Of a stretch of 64,000 nucleotides of DNA, positions 20,034-29,326 are shown piece by piece. Numbering within the stretch: position 1 is the first letter of the stretch; each line of letters starts with the position of its first letter. Origin of the DNA: Pandoraea oxalativorans. Lineage in GTDB: Bacteria; Pseudomonadota; Gammaproteobacteria; Burkholderiales; Burkholderiaceae. The translations under genes were made by a program, and so were the position numbers. The stretch covers positions 186,001 through 250,000 of the forward strand of contig NZ_CP011518.2 of assembly GCF_000972785.3 (NCBI RefSeq). The letters are read 5' to 3'. A model generated the notes under the pieces. That model ran no database searches, was not told the DNA's origin, and saw nothing but the letters and a program-made list of their open reading frames with translations.

Positions 20034-21246
20034 GCCGGGCGTCTTACTCATTCACGGGCTGGGGGGCACGCAGTACGACCTGGGCTCGCTGCAAAAGCGG
20101 CTTAAGCATGCGGGCTTCGCCGTTTATTCCCCGACCCTGCCGGGCCATGGCACGCGGCCGGAAGATCTGGTGCAGGTCCGGGTCGGGGACTGGCTTGACG
20201 CGGTGCGGCAGAAGTACCACGAGGTGATCGGGCGCCATGAGGTGCTGCACGTGGTCGGCATGTGCATGGGCGCGCTACTGGCCGTGGAGCTTGTGAAGCG
20301 CGAGCGGCACGCCAGGGGCCGACTGGTGGCGCTGGCACCCCCCGTGTTCATCGACGGGTGGGCCACGCCCTGGTACCGCGAAGTGCGCCGGCTGCTGTAC
20401 CACGTGCCCGGCGCGGCCGAGCGCATGAAGATCGTCGAGGAAGCGCCGTACGGTCTCAAGAACGAGCAGTTGCGCGCCATCATTCAGGCCAAGTTCAAGC
20501 GCGGCGATAACTTCCACTACCGTTGGGTGCCGCTTGCCTGTATCCGTGAGGTGGACCGGCTGCGCGCGATGGTGATGCGCGGGCTCGACAGCATTGTCTG
20601 CCCCACGCTGGTGGTGCATGCCCGCGAGGACGAGCTGACCAGCCTGCGCTCGGCGCACTATCTCGTGGAGCACATCGGCGGGCGGGGTCACGCGGGGCGT
20701 GCCCGCATGGTGGTGTTGGAAGACAGCTACCACATGGTGTGCGTGGACAACGACCGCGAGATCGTCGCGCGCAACGTGCTGGAGTTTCTCGGCGTCACCG
20801 CCGAATCGTCGCTGGGCATCGCCGCGAGCGAGCCGGGCATGTCCGCCGCCGACCTGCAGGCCTTGCTCACGGCGGTGCTCGCGGATTTGGCGCGCGGCGA
20901 CTTCGCGAGCCTGTTCGCACGCGGCACGCCCGAGGTGGTCTGGTCGCAGCCGGGCACCAATCGCACCAGCGGGGTGTTTCGCGGCAGCCAGGGACTGGCC
21001 CGGATGCAAGCGTGGGCGGGCGAGATTCGCTTCGATGCTTTCGGCGCGCCCAGCATCAACCGCGGCATGGCGGTGGTGCCGGCCACGCTGCGCGCCAGCG
21101 CGGACTTCGCCTCGCAGGGCATTGTGGCGGTGGCGGTACACGCGGGCCGCTTGCGGGAGCTGCGCTGGTTCCCCGATGCGGTGCAGAGCGAAGATACGTA
21201 CTTCGGCGCCACGACCCCGGCGCAGATGAAAACCCCTGTGGTGTAA
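20026..21246 (+). CDS. Alpha/beta hydrolase with Cys nucleophile and C-terminal NTF2-like domain (406 aa)
   Basis: The N-terminal 270 residues are an alpha/beta hydrolase of the Est30 / monoacylglycerol-lipase type: LLIHGLGGT oxyanion loop, then the nucleophile elbow GMCMG with Cys at residue 80 where serine is usual, an acid in HAREDEL, and the catalytic His in EDSYHMV. A Cys in this position occurs in dienelactone hydrolases and PHA synthases. The C-terminal 120 residues look like an NTF2/SnoaL-type domain (LQALLTAVLADLARGDFASLF ... FRGSQGLARMQAW). The GTG start at 20026 is chosen because GGAGG lies 6 nt upstream and it overlaps the preceding gene's stop. The substrate is unknown; a Cys-dependent acyl transfer or thioester reaction is possible. 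Confidence 0.75.
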   Translation: MTEPGVLLIHGLGGTQYDLGSLQKRLKHAGFAVYSPTLPGHGTRPEDLVQVRVGDWLDAVRQKYHEVIGRHEVLHVVGMCMGALLAVELVKRERHARGRLVALAPPVFIDGWATPWYREVRRLLYHVPGAAERMKIVEEAPYGLKNEQLRAIIQAKFKRGDNFHYRWVPLACIREVDRLRAMVMRGLDSIVCPTLVVHAREDELTSLRSAHYLVEHIGGRGHAGRARMVVLEDSYHMVCVDNDREIVARNVLEFLGVTAESSLGIAASEPGMSAADLQALLTAVLADLARGDFASLFARGTPEVVWSQPGTNRTSGVFRGSQGLARMQAWAGEIRFDAFGAPSINRGMAVVPATLRASADFASQGIVAVAVHAGRLRELRWFPDAVQSEDTYFGATTPAQMKTPVV

Positions 21247-21439
21247 GCGCCGAGGGCGCGGGTCAACGGGTCACAAAAAGCACCCGGGCGAACCCCGACC
21301 CGGCCGGTCGCGCGACGCCGGCCGTTACGCGAGTCCGGCCGGATTCGCGACTGCGGCCGGTCGGTGCCGCGGGGCCGCCCGCTTGCGTGCGAGGGCTCTC
21401 ATCAGCGGCCGCGGCGCGCACGGCGCGCGTCAGGTGGCG

Positions 21440-21547
21440 GTGCGCTTCAGGTGAGCGGCCCGACGATGCGATCCATCATTGTTGAGGGAGTACAGGATAT
21501 TTTTTCCGTCGCCGAGCCGACGTGCGGGCCGCTCACCTGAAGCGCAC
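21440..21547. repeat. Perfect 23-bp inverted repeat with 62-bp centre
   Basis: The left arm 21440-21462 and right arm 21525-21547 are exact reverse complements. Each contains the octamer TTCAGGTG that also starts the T3SS promoter element, but the flanking bases differ. The AT-rich centre includes GGATATTTTTTCC. It resembles a miniature inverted-repeat element or a pair of facing operator sites. No target-site duplication is evident. Confidence 0.8.
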
Positions 21548-22001
21548 ACGCAGAGGGTCTTGCGTGAGGTGACCGGGCGGGGCGCGGCGCGAGCCGCGCG
21601 TGGGGACAGACGGGGTGCGTCGTTATGGGCGCCTGCGCAGCAAGGTCAACGCCGCACCGGGTGGCAAGGAGCCCCCAAGCACCCGGGGGGAGTGCACCAT
21701 TATAGAGCGTTGCCGGCCGGCAGACCAGAAGGGCCACGCGGTCCCCGTCTATTCCGACCCGCCCACGCGCCGTCTCGCCATGACGCGTGGCCGTCACGAT
21801 CGTGCTCGGCCCCAAACCTCCCGCTGATCCGCCGCATGTTCTTTTTTCACTGACCGGGCGTCGTTGTCCCGTGCAGCAACGCACGTCGCTCGCAATATCG
21901 CTTCGTCATCGGGCGGCGTGCGGTACCCGATCGACGCATCGACGCGTCGACGCATCGACGAATGGATGCGTTGACGATGGTAAAAGCCTTCGCTCCCGTC
22001 C

Positions 22002-22055
22002 ATCCCATCCCATCCCATCCCGTCCCGTCCCGTCCCGTCCCGTCCCGTCCCGTCT
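22002..22055. repeat. 5-bp tandem repeat tract
   Basis: About four copies of catcc run directly into about six copies of cgtcc, on the + strand. Confidence 0.9.
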
Positions 22056-22850
22056 CGCCCGGGCGCACTTCTTTCGCAATTGTGATGAAACCCGTTTTAC
22101 GGACACCGGCAGTGTCAAAAAAGCGTCGCGAGCACGACGCCCGTTTCTCAATCCGGCTCCCACGCCTTGCAGCGTAAAGAGGGCGGAGTGGGGGGCGGAA
22201 TGGGGGGCGGAAGGGGGGCGGAGTCGGTCAACCGAGCCGGGCTGCGTCAGGCGATGCCGAGGACCGCACTTCGGCGCTGACGCGGGGTCCTGTTTCGCCT
22301 CCTTAGGACGTGTCTCGCTCGGTATGCGGGGGCGGCGAGGCTCCTCGTGGTCGGCGCCGAAGCCTCGCCGCCGCGCCTCAGGAAACAATATGTGACGCGT
22401 GAAACGCACGTCGCCCCCGTGAAAGCGAGGGCCGCGGGGGCCAGAGCGACGCCGGGCCGCGCGGGCCGCGCGTCACGACGCGGGCCGAAGGTGGATGAAG
22501 GAGTGAGGGAATGAGGGGATCGCGCGGCGCAGGACGCTCCGTCTCGCCGGTGGCGGGCCCCCGCGGCCCATCCGGCCGGCGGCGACGCACGCTGCGCTCT
22601 CCCACCGATCCAGGGCGGCCACCGGGCCCCCGGGGCTGAACGCCTCGGGCCTGCGCGGGATGCGACTCGGCACGCGCGTGCTCGCCCGCGTCGCGCGTGC
22701 TCGCCCGCGTCGCGCGCGCATGCACGCCAAAACTCGAGCCGCGTCGGCTGCCGTACGGTAGACTCCATACGCCTTGCCTCCGGCCGGGCACATGGCGCGT
22801 GCCCCGGCGCGACCCGTTGCCCGCCCCCACGGATTCATTTGAGGTATTCG

Positions 22851-23486
22851 ATGAAGGCTGAGATTTTCTTCGGACTCTATTTGATCGCCATTACGACGGA
22901 AGCCATGTCAGGCGCGATTTTGGGCATGCAGCGCGGCATGGATCGGTTTGGTCTGGCCTTCGTCGGTACCGTCACGGCGCTCGGCGGCGGCACGATTCGC
23001 GACGTGCTCCTCGGACGGCACCCGTTGGGCTGGATCGCCCACCCCGAGTATCTCCTGATCACGTTGGGCGCCGCGACGCTGACCTCACTGATCGCCCGCC
23101 ACGTGCATCGCTTGCGGGCGACGTTTATTACCGTCGACGCCGTGGGGTTGGCCGCCTTTACGGTCCTGGGCTGTGATATTGCCATGACCATGACGCACAG
23201 TCCCGTGATCGTGGTCGTCTCCGGGGTGATCTCGGGCATCGGCGGGGGCGTGATGCGCGACTTGCTGTGCGGTCAGGTGCCGCTCGTACTTCGCCGCGAA
23301 ATGTATGCCGGCGTCGCCTGTATCGGCGGCACCCTGTACGTTGCGCTATTGCATTGGGGGGTGGCGAACGGCATCGCCACCGCGCTCGCCTGCGGGGTGG
23401 GGTTTGGGATCCGTATGTTGGCCGTCTGGTTTGGCTGGCGCTTTCGCACCTTCGAGGACGACGCGCCCGCGGACCCGGCGCATTAA
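22851..23486 (+). CDS. TRIC/UPF0126-family membrane channel protein (211 aa)
   Basis: An inner-membrane protein of six to seven helices. It has the two family signatures, GGGTIRDVLLG and GGGVMRDLLCG, one in each half of the internal duplication. Bacterial members of this family (YicG-like) are related to trimeric intracellular cation channels and are thought to conduct potassium or other small ions. The ATG at 22851 has GAGG 6 nt upstream, whereas an upstream TTG start lacks one. The gene stands alone and has no evident link to the T3SS. Confidence 0.85.
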   Translation: MKAEIFFGLYLIAITTEAMSGAILGMQRGMDRFGLAFVGTVTALGGGTIRDVLLGRHPLGWIAHPEYLLITLGAATLTSLIARHVHRLRATFITVDAVGLAAFTVLGCDIAMTMTHSPVIVVVSGVISGIGGGVMRDLLCGQVPLVLRREMYAGVACIGGTLYVALLHWGVANGIATALACGVGFGIRMLAVWFGWRFRTFEDDAPADPAH

Positions 23487-24825
23487 GCCCCGGCGGGGCG
23501 CCGGTGCGCGCCGGTTCGCGGGCGGCGGTGCTGTGTCCGATGCCCGGCGTGCGGCTCGGGAGCGGCCCACCCCGGGGGGCGCCTTGCACGACGGGTCCTA
23601 TGTCGGCGGCCGTTTTGCCGGTCACGGGTGCAGAGCGCCTGAGCGACGCAAAGCGCTCACGCCGGGCGAGGACGCGGCCGCGGTGACCGGCGCATGTACC
23701 GCGGTCCGTGAACACGAGGCAGGGTGACGCCGTGCCGCCGGGCTGCCGCGCGACGGCGCACAGCGAGGCGCCCGGGGCTCGCGCTGACTGCAGGATGGCG
23801 AGTTTTGCGGGGGCGGTGCCTTGCCGACGACGCGTCGGCGCGGTCAGGATTTCGATGCTTTGCCCGTGGTGGCAAGGCGTCATGACAGGCCCGAGACAAC
23901 CTTTGATTTTAAGAACGTCCGCGCGTTCTCAGACCCGTCGAGCGGCCCCATGACGGTGGCCCCCGCACCGCTATGTTTTCTCGTGCCGGCCAGTCAAGCC
24001 CCCCAAAAAGCGGTGGCACGGGGTAGGGGCGGGCCCGAGCGCAGGCGTTTGACGATCGGGTGGGCCGGAGGCCGGGCGTCGGCAAGCGCCTCAAGTGCCC
24101 CGCCGTGTTGTGCGCCCCTCGGATGACGGCTTGCCGAGTGCCGGCAGGGTTTCACGAGCCTTTTGCCGGGGTGATCCCCCGGCCGGGTCACCAGGGCGCG
24201 CGCCGCGCGCCATGCGCGCCCATGGGCGTGTCCGCGGGGCATGCCCGCCGACGCGTCGCCCGGCGCGCGCGGCCCTCCTGCCCCGGCCGCAGCCGGGCTT
24301 CCCGATCCCTCCCGATCCCGCTCATCGACCGCTGCGCGCACGCCCGCCTGGGTGCGGCCGCCATCGCCCGCGTGCGCTCGTGGTGCCATGCCCCTGTCAT
24401 GTCCCCGGGGCACGCCTGGCACGCCCGGCACGTCGTCGCGTCGCAAGGCACGCGTCGCGTCCGTCACGCGAGGGCACTCGCGTCGGTGGACGGTGATTTC
24501 CAAAAAGTGAGCATTGCCGCACGATTTCGATAGGCCGCCGGGTCGCCCCCCTCTATAACCGAGGGGAGCGGCGGCGCGGGTGTCCCGCTCCCCGGGAAGC
24601 GCCACGCGGGGGCTCGCCGCCGGCCGATGCTGACCTGCGTGGCGTGGCCGCCATGGACTTGCGCCGCACGTGGCGCACGACGGCGTCCGATCCCCGCGGG
24701 CCGGCCCCCCGGTCGTCTGCCCGAGTGTGCCACCCGCGTGTGTCACCCGAGCTCCCGGCGCGCGCCGGTGTGACGCAGCCACGGCACGGGTCGTGGCGCG
24801 ATTCTTTGAGCAAGGAGTTTGGTTC
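23487..24825. other. Intergenic region
   Basis: About 1.3 kb without a supported gene. A small palindrome (CCCCTC-N6-GAGGGG) lies near 24550, upstream of the pentapeptide gene. No copy of the T3SS promoter element was found. Confidence 0.45.
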
Positions 24826-27471
24826 ATGTTTGATGGCGTCTCTTACTCGATTCAACCCCGCCCGGTCAGCCAAGTCCCCGTCCCGGCCCCCCTCGACCCG
24901 CGCGTTGAGCGCCAACAACAGTGCCGAGGGACGTTGGAACACTACCTCACGGTACCCAACGGGACACTGGTGGGCCCCGACAAGCAAGCGGTCTTGAATG
25001 CCATGACGGGCCTCGACTTGACACCCGAGCAGGCCCAAGTCATCCGCAACAGTCTCGGCCACGAGGCGTTGCAACATGAGGGGGGCGCGGGCAATGATAT
25101 CGCGCTGGTGGTGGCCGTCATGCGCAAGCTCAGACACGATCACCGCTCCACGTTGCCGAACCTCGGCAAGCCGCCTAAGGCCTATGACGAAGCGGCAAGC
25201 TGCCTGGAACATTTGGCGCGGTACGAGCAGCCCACGGTGTCCGCCAAAGGCTTTCACGTGGTGAAAAAACACCACTATTTTTGTCTGGCGCCGGGCAGCA
25301 AACCGACCAAGGCGGCGGTCAAGCAAATTGTGCAGGCGCGGGGCACCCTCGCGTATCTCGATCTCTCCGATCTGGATTTGCGCGATGTCGATCTCACGCG
25401 CACGGACATGACGGGCACGCTGATGCGCCGGACCAAAATAAGTGTGCCGAGCCTACAACACGCGATCGACTGTCAGGCCATGCTGCACGGGGCGGATTTG
25501 TCGGGGCTCGATTTGCGGCTGATCAACTGGCGATTCGCGGACGTCAGCGGGGTGATCCTGTGGGGGGCCCGCGTCAACGGGGCGGACGTGACCTTTCTGA
25601 ATCGTGGCTTCGCGAACCTGCGGGGGGTCGATCTGCATGACCAATTCTTACGCGGGGCGGACGTGGAGGGGGCCGACTTGCGCGACGCCCTGCTCGCGGG
25701 TGCCGAGGTCGACGCGCCCGTACTGCAGCGAGCCATCGTCTGCGGCGCGGTCATCACCCGGGTCCAGGCGGTGGGACAAAGTCTGTGCGAACTTCAGCCG
25801 CAGGGCCACGAGGTGGATCTGCGTGAGGCAAATCTCTCGCGCGCCGATCTGACGGGGGTGAATTTTCGTGGCTGTCGGGTGTGCTTGCGGCAGGCGGACC
25901 TGGCGGGGGCGAATTTTGACGGCGCTTTGATGAACGGGGACGGACTCGAAGAGTTTCTCGCCGCCGGGGCGAACCTGACGGGCGCCAATTTCTACGGCCG
26001 AGATCTGCGGCATGTGCGCGTGCGGGCCGGCCACGACCGGCCCATTGTGCTGCGCAAAACGCAGCTGGGGCACGCCCATCTGGCGGGCTCTTGGCTGCGG
26101 CAGGCGAGATTTCAAGGTGCGATATTTGACGACGATACCGTCATACTTTTCGAGTTTTCGGATGATTTGGATCTTGATTTCAATCACCTGAATAATCCCT
26201 CGGGGTCATTTTTTACCGCGGTCGAATCGATTGATGATGAATACGGTGCCCTCAAGCGAAACTTGATGACGCAGGTCGTCGAAGAACTGGCGAGGCACGA
26301 TCTTGACTCGCTGGTGGAACCGATGCTCCAGATTTTGTTGAATCGACCGTTCGATTACGCCGGGGTGATCACGGGGAATAAAGCGTTTAGGGACAAATTT
26401 CTGCATTGTTTGGCAAAAAAAGCGGAGCGCGCGGCAGTGCCCTTGAATCACCATGGCTTGATTTTTTTTGTCGACAGATACCTGGCCAAATTGAGTCAAA
26501 GCGATCTCAAGGCGTTCATGTTCCAAAAGAATAATTTATTTATTCAAATCATCCATCAAGGGCTTGCGTCGCCGGAGGAAAGCACTCAGCAACTGTGTCG
26601 CGACATTTACCAAAACTATCTCGCCATGCCGCGCGTCATTTCCGTGCATGAAAAGCTGGATCGTGCATTGATGGAGGACTATCGGATTTTTACGAAGGGC
26701 GAAGATAATTTCGCGGTATCCGAGCACTATATGGATAAGTTTCTCTATAAAACGCATCCGGAGTACGGGGTGCGCTGGAATGACGACCGAGTGCTTTTTA
26801 AGCGTGGCGTGGATACGGAAATTGACGATATCGAGGCCGATGTTTTTCAGGATTTCACGGTATTTCTCAATAGTTTCGCTTTTGAAAAGAAGCATGCCAA
26901 GTTTCTGAGGCTGTTGGAGTTGTTGCGGCTCGGGCCGTATCTTGCCGCTTTTGTGTCCGTGATGGGCACGACGCGCTCCGAGCTCCATCTGTGTGGGGTC
27001 GAGGATCAGCGCCGCTTGTATGACACCTTCGATCACGTCTACCAAGTGCGGGGCATGGGGGCGCTGCATGACGGCGAGGCCAAAGTCGCACTCGAATTGA
27101 ACCGGGACCACCTGGACGCGATTCTCGCGGATTACGAGTTGACGCGGGCGGATGCGCGCTCCCAAGCGACGCTGCTGCTGCTGCTGGGCGGGGTTTTTGC
27201 CCGCTTCAGCTCGTCGCGGGGCTTGGGGCAGGAAAGGGACTCGCCCCATGCGGTGCGCAGTTACGCCTTTGGACTGATGAAAGCGGCGCGTGCCACGGAC
27301 GAGACCTTGGTGCCGGGGCCGACCTTTGAGGGCTGGACGGACCGGCTGCTGGGCATGGGCGATGCCATGGAGTGTTCGGGCATGCTGTCCGACGATCTGA
27401 TCAAGTATTGCTACACCTTGCCCGGGTTCCACGCGCGCTTTGCCGGCGTGATTCCGCCGGCGTGGCAATAA
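24826..27471 (+). CDS. Pentapeptide-repeat protein, candidate T3SS effector (881 aa)
   Basis: Residues about 172-430 contain three blocks of A(D/N)LxX pentapeptide repeats, for example LDLSDLDLRDVDLTRTDMTG, ADLSGLDLRLIN, ADVEGADLRDALLAGAEV, ANLSRADLTGVNF and ADLAGANFDGAL. These fold as a right-handed quadrilateral beta-helix. Known T3SS effectors of this build are PipB/PipB2 in Salmonella and EspX in E. coli. A non-repeat helical region of about 440 residues follows, which I cannot assign; its first half is markedly more AT-rich than the rest. The start at 24826 has AAGGAG 9 nt upstream; longer readings lack this. It ends 40 bp before element B and 200 bp before the translocon operon. Effector status is inferred. 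Confidence 0.7.
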   Translation: MFDGVSYSIQPRPVSQVPVPAPLDPRVERQQQCRGTLEHYLTVPNGTLVGPDKQAVLNAMTGLDLTPEQAQVIRNSLGHEALQHEGGAGNDIALVVAVMRKLRHDHRSTLPNLGKPPKAYDEAASCLEHLARYEQPTVSAKGFHVVKKHHYFCLAPGSKPTKAAVKQIVQARGTLAYLDLSDLDLRDVDLTRTDMTGTLMRRTKISVPSLQHAIDCQAMLHGADLSGLDLRLINWRFADVSGVILWGARVNGADVTFLNRGFANLRGVDLHDQFLRGADVEGADLRDALLAGAEVDAPVLQRAIVCGAVITRVQAVGQSLCELQPQGHEVDLREANLSRADLTGVNFRGCRVCLRQADLAGANFDGALMNGDGLEEFLAAGANLTGANFYGRDLRHVRVRAGHDRPIVLRKTQLGHAHLAGSWLRQARFQGAIFDDDTVILFEFSDDLDLDFNHLNNPSGSFFTAVESIDDEYGALKRNLMTQVVEELARHDLDSLVEPMLQILLNRPFDYAGVITGNKAFRDKFLHCLAKKAERAAVPLNHHGLIFFVDRYLAKLSQSDLKAFMFQKNNLFIQIIHQGLASPEESTQQLCRDIYQNYLAMPRVISVHEKLDRALMEDYRIFTKGEDNFAVSEHYMDKFLYKTHPEYGVRWNDDRVLFKRGVDTEIDDIEADVFQDFTVFLNSFAFEKKHAKFLRLLELLRLGPYLAAFVSVMGTTRSELHLCGVEDQRRLYDTFDHVYQVRGMGALHDGEAKVALELNRDHLDAILADYELTRADARSQATLLLLLGGVFARFSSSRGLGQERDSPHAVRSYAFGLMKAARATDETLVPGPTFEGWTDRLLGMGDAMECSGMLSDDLIKYCYTLPGFHARFAGVIPPAWQ

Positions 27472-27510
27472 CGCACCGCGTCGCGCGGCCCGGGCGGCGG
27501 CGCGCCCAAG

Positions 27511-27555
27511 TTCAGGTGTTCACCCTATGCCGGGCGCGGCGGTCGTGTCGACAAT
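27511..27555 (+). promoter_or_regulatory. T3SS-type promoter element B, translocon operon
   Basis: TTCAGGTGTTCACCCTAT at 27511-27528 is followed after 21 nt by GACAAT at 27550-27555. Predicted transcription would begin near 27562, giving a leader of about 108 nt to the first gene at 27670. The first 15 bases are identical to element A. Confidence 0.7.
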
Positions 27556-27669
27556 GAAGGGTAAGCGATCCCATGCCGCCCGAGGGGAGAAAACCCGCGG
27601 GGCAGGGGTCGGTCGCCCGAGCCGGACACGCGTCTGGCCTGCTCCCACCTTCCTGACGGAGGACACCCG

Positions 27670-28110
27670 ATGCGTCAGCCCACTCAAGCCCCACAAGCGA
27701 TGCCGGTTTTAATGCAAGAAATTCTCAAACGCCAGCACGGCATCGAGAAGTTACTCAACGAGTTTGAAGTGCTGCGCGTAAACCTCGAACGCCTGAAGAC
27801 GCGCGCCGACACGGACCCGGTCGCCCGCGAGCAATACGATCGCCTGCTCGCGGAGATGGAGCATGGCAAATACGCGCCCGCGCTGCGCCAGATGCGCGCG
27901 TGGACGAACGAGCTTGAGGCGTATCTCAAGCAGTTGCCCAAACTGCTCGCGAGCCTGAGCGTGGCCACCCCCGGCACCCCGGGCGCCGCGCCGCTGGTCG
28001 CTCCGACCGTGGCCCCCACCGTGGCCCCGGCCGCCCCGGCCGATGACATCGCGGCGCCCACGGCCCGCGCCCACAAAGCCCGGGCCAAGGCGCGCCGCAC
28101 ATTCCTGTAA
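27670..28110 (+). CDS. SseA-like chaperone, first gene of translocon operon (146 aa)
   Basis: A small protein whose first 95 residues form a coiled coil (HGIEKLLNEFEVLRVNLERLKTRADTDP ... MRAWTNELEAYLKQLPKLL), followed by a proline/alanine/threonine linker and a basic tail (AHKARAKARRTFL). SseA of SPI-2 is a short coiled-coil chaperone of SseB and SseD that ends in a similar basic tail, and it is the gene just before sseB. The same order here supports an SseA-like role, although sequence similarity is too low to prove it. GGAGG precedes the ATG by about 7 nt. Confidence 0.55.
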   Translation: MRQPTQAPQAMPVLMQEILKRQHGIEKLLNEFEVLRVNLERLKTRADTDPVAREQYDRLLAEMEHGKYAPALRQMRAWTNELEAYLKQLPKLLASLSVATPGTPGAAPLVAPTVAPTVAPAAPADDIAAPTARAHKARAKARRTFL

Positions 28111-28130
28111 TCCTATCCGAGCCGACGACC

Positions 28131-28790
28131 ATGTCCCTTGAAACCGCAGCCCTGCGCAACCAAAACTTTGGCAGCCCCACCCGTCCCGACGAACGCAACG
28201 CCGCCGAACGCGCCCAGACGTCCACCACCTCCGTGGTCAACTCGAAGTACTTCCCCCCGGGCGAGGCGGGGGACGCCATGCGCAACGCGGTGCTCGTGTT
28301 GGAAAAGTCGAGCGACGTGAACCGGGAATTGTTGCAACAGTTGACCGGCAAGCTCGACGAGGCGGCCAATCGCTCGCGCAGTTCCACCCAAGCCGCCGTC
28401 ATGCTCGACAGCGTGGGGGTCACCTTAAAGAAGCCCGGCGAGACGGCGGCCCTGCCCGACGACGTGTTGCAGTACATGCAAGACCGAGGCATCCCGGTCA
28501 CCTTGGCCATTGGTGGCAAGCCGCCGCAAACCATCGATCAATATTTGGACGGCGTCAAGCGGGCCAACAAGGACTACAAGGGCGGGCCGGTGCTGTTGAC
28601 CAAGCAGCAGTTTGACATGATCAAAGCGGGGCTCGACGCCGACGCCAGCAGAAACGCGGACGTCAACACGCGCGGCACGCTCGAGCTGCAGCGGATTATG
28701 CAGAATCTGGGGACCTTGCTCACCTCGGCCTCCAATACGCTCCATCAGTTGGGCGAGTTGCTGCGCACGCTGACGGGCAACCTGCGCTAA
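28131..28790 (+). CDS. sctA: SseB/EspA-like needle-extension filament protein (219 aa)
   Basis: Likely the secreted filament or tip protein that links needle to translocon. The C-terminal third, LTKQQFDMIKAGLDADASRNADVNTRGTLELQRIMQNLGTLL, follows the helical pattern conserved at the end of SseB and EspA (LxxxxLxxIKxALDxxxxRxxDxxxxxQLxLQKxMQ). The N-terminal part is polar and lacks a Sec signal, as expected for a T3SS substrate. Position second in the operon, after the SseA-like chaperone and before the SscA-like chaperone, matches SPI-2. Confidence 0.7.
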   Translation: MSLETAALRNQNFGSPTRPDERNAAERAQTSTTSVVNSKYFPPGEAGDAMRNAVLVLEKSSDVNRELLQQLTGKLDEAANRSRSSTQAAVMLDSVGVTLKKPGETAALPDDVLQYMQDRGIPVTLAIGGKPPQTIDQYLDGVKRANKDYKGGPVLLTKQQFDMIKAGLDADASRNADVNTRGTLELQRIMQNLGTLLTSASNTLHQLGELLRTLTGNLR

Positions 28791-28810
28791 CGGCCTTCAG
28801 GGAGATGACC

Positions 28811-29326
28811 ATGTTCGAGCCTCACGAGTCTCACGAGTCTCACGAGCCTCACGAGCCGGGCGGGGCGGGTGCCGACGGCGCCCGCCGCGATGAGCCGGGC
28901 GCCGCCCGCGCGGCACCGGACGAGCGCGACCTCGCCGGCGTCTATGCGTACGCGTGCCAGTTATTTGACGCCGGCGACCATGCGCGGGCACAGCGCTTTT
29001 ATCAATTGCTGGCGCTGCTCGCGCCGGCCCGGGCGGACCACTGGGTGGCGTTGGGCTTGACATGCCAGCGTCTGTCGGAACACGACGATGCGCTCGCGTG
29101 CTTTGAGCGCGCGGCGTCGCTGTGCGGTGACGACCCGCGCCTGGCGTATTACACCGGGCTGAGCCACCAACTCATGGGGGCGACGGCGCGCGCGCAAGCG
29201 GCCTTTCGGGTGGCGCTCGCGCGCTGTGCCGGGCACCCGCAGTACGAGACCTTGGCGACGAGCGTGCGACGCCAAGTGGAACAGGGCCTGCCGCGGCGGC
29301 CCGCACCGACGGAGGTCCCACGATGA
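28811..29326 (+). CDS. sscA: SycD/LcrH/SscA-type TPR translocator chaperone (171 aa)
   Basis: Three tetratricopeptide repeats cover residues about 45-150 (YACQLFDAGDHARAQRFYQLLALLAPARADHWVALGLTCQRL; HDDALACFERAASLCGDDPRLAYYTGLSHQLMG; ARAQAAFRVAL). This is the class II chaperone fold, which binds the hydrophobic translocators in the cytoplasm before secretion. The start at 28811 is preferred over an ATG 6 nt earlier because GGAG is then 6 nt upstream. Residues 3-15 are an HES/HEP repeat encoded by a 9-bp tandem repeat (28815-28855), an unusual addition to the family. Its stop overlaps the start of the next gene. Confidence 0.85.
   Translation: MFEPHESHESHEPHEPGGAGADGARRDEPGAARAAPDERDLAGVYAYACQLFDAGDHARAQRFYQLLALLAPARADHWVALGLTCQRLSEHDDALACFERAASLCGDDPRLAYYTGLSHQLMGATARAQAAFRVALARCAGHPQYETLATSVRRQVEQGLPRRPAPTEVPR

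Larger units (their letters stand above)
21247..22850. other. Intergenic region with inverted and tandem repeats
   Basis: No supported gene. It contains the 23-bp inverted repeat pair at 21440-21547, a cgacgcat-type repeat around 21928-21965 and a 5-bp tandem repeat at 22002-22055. Short ggcggaatgggg direct repeats occur around 22180-22225. Confidence 0.5.

Noticed and set aside
21440..21547. The inverted repeat as two T3SS promoter elements
   Set aside because: After TTCAGGTG the bases differ (AGCGG rather than TT(C/G)), and no -10-like hexamer occurs at the right distance.
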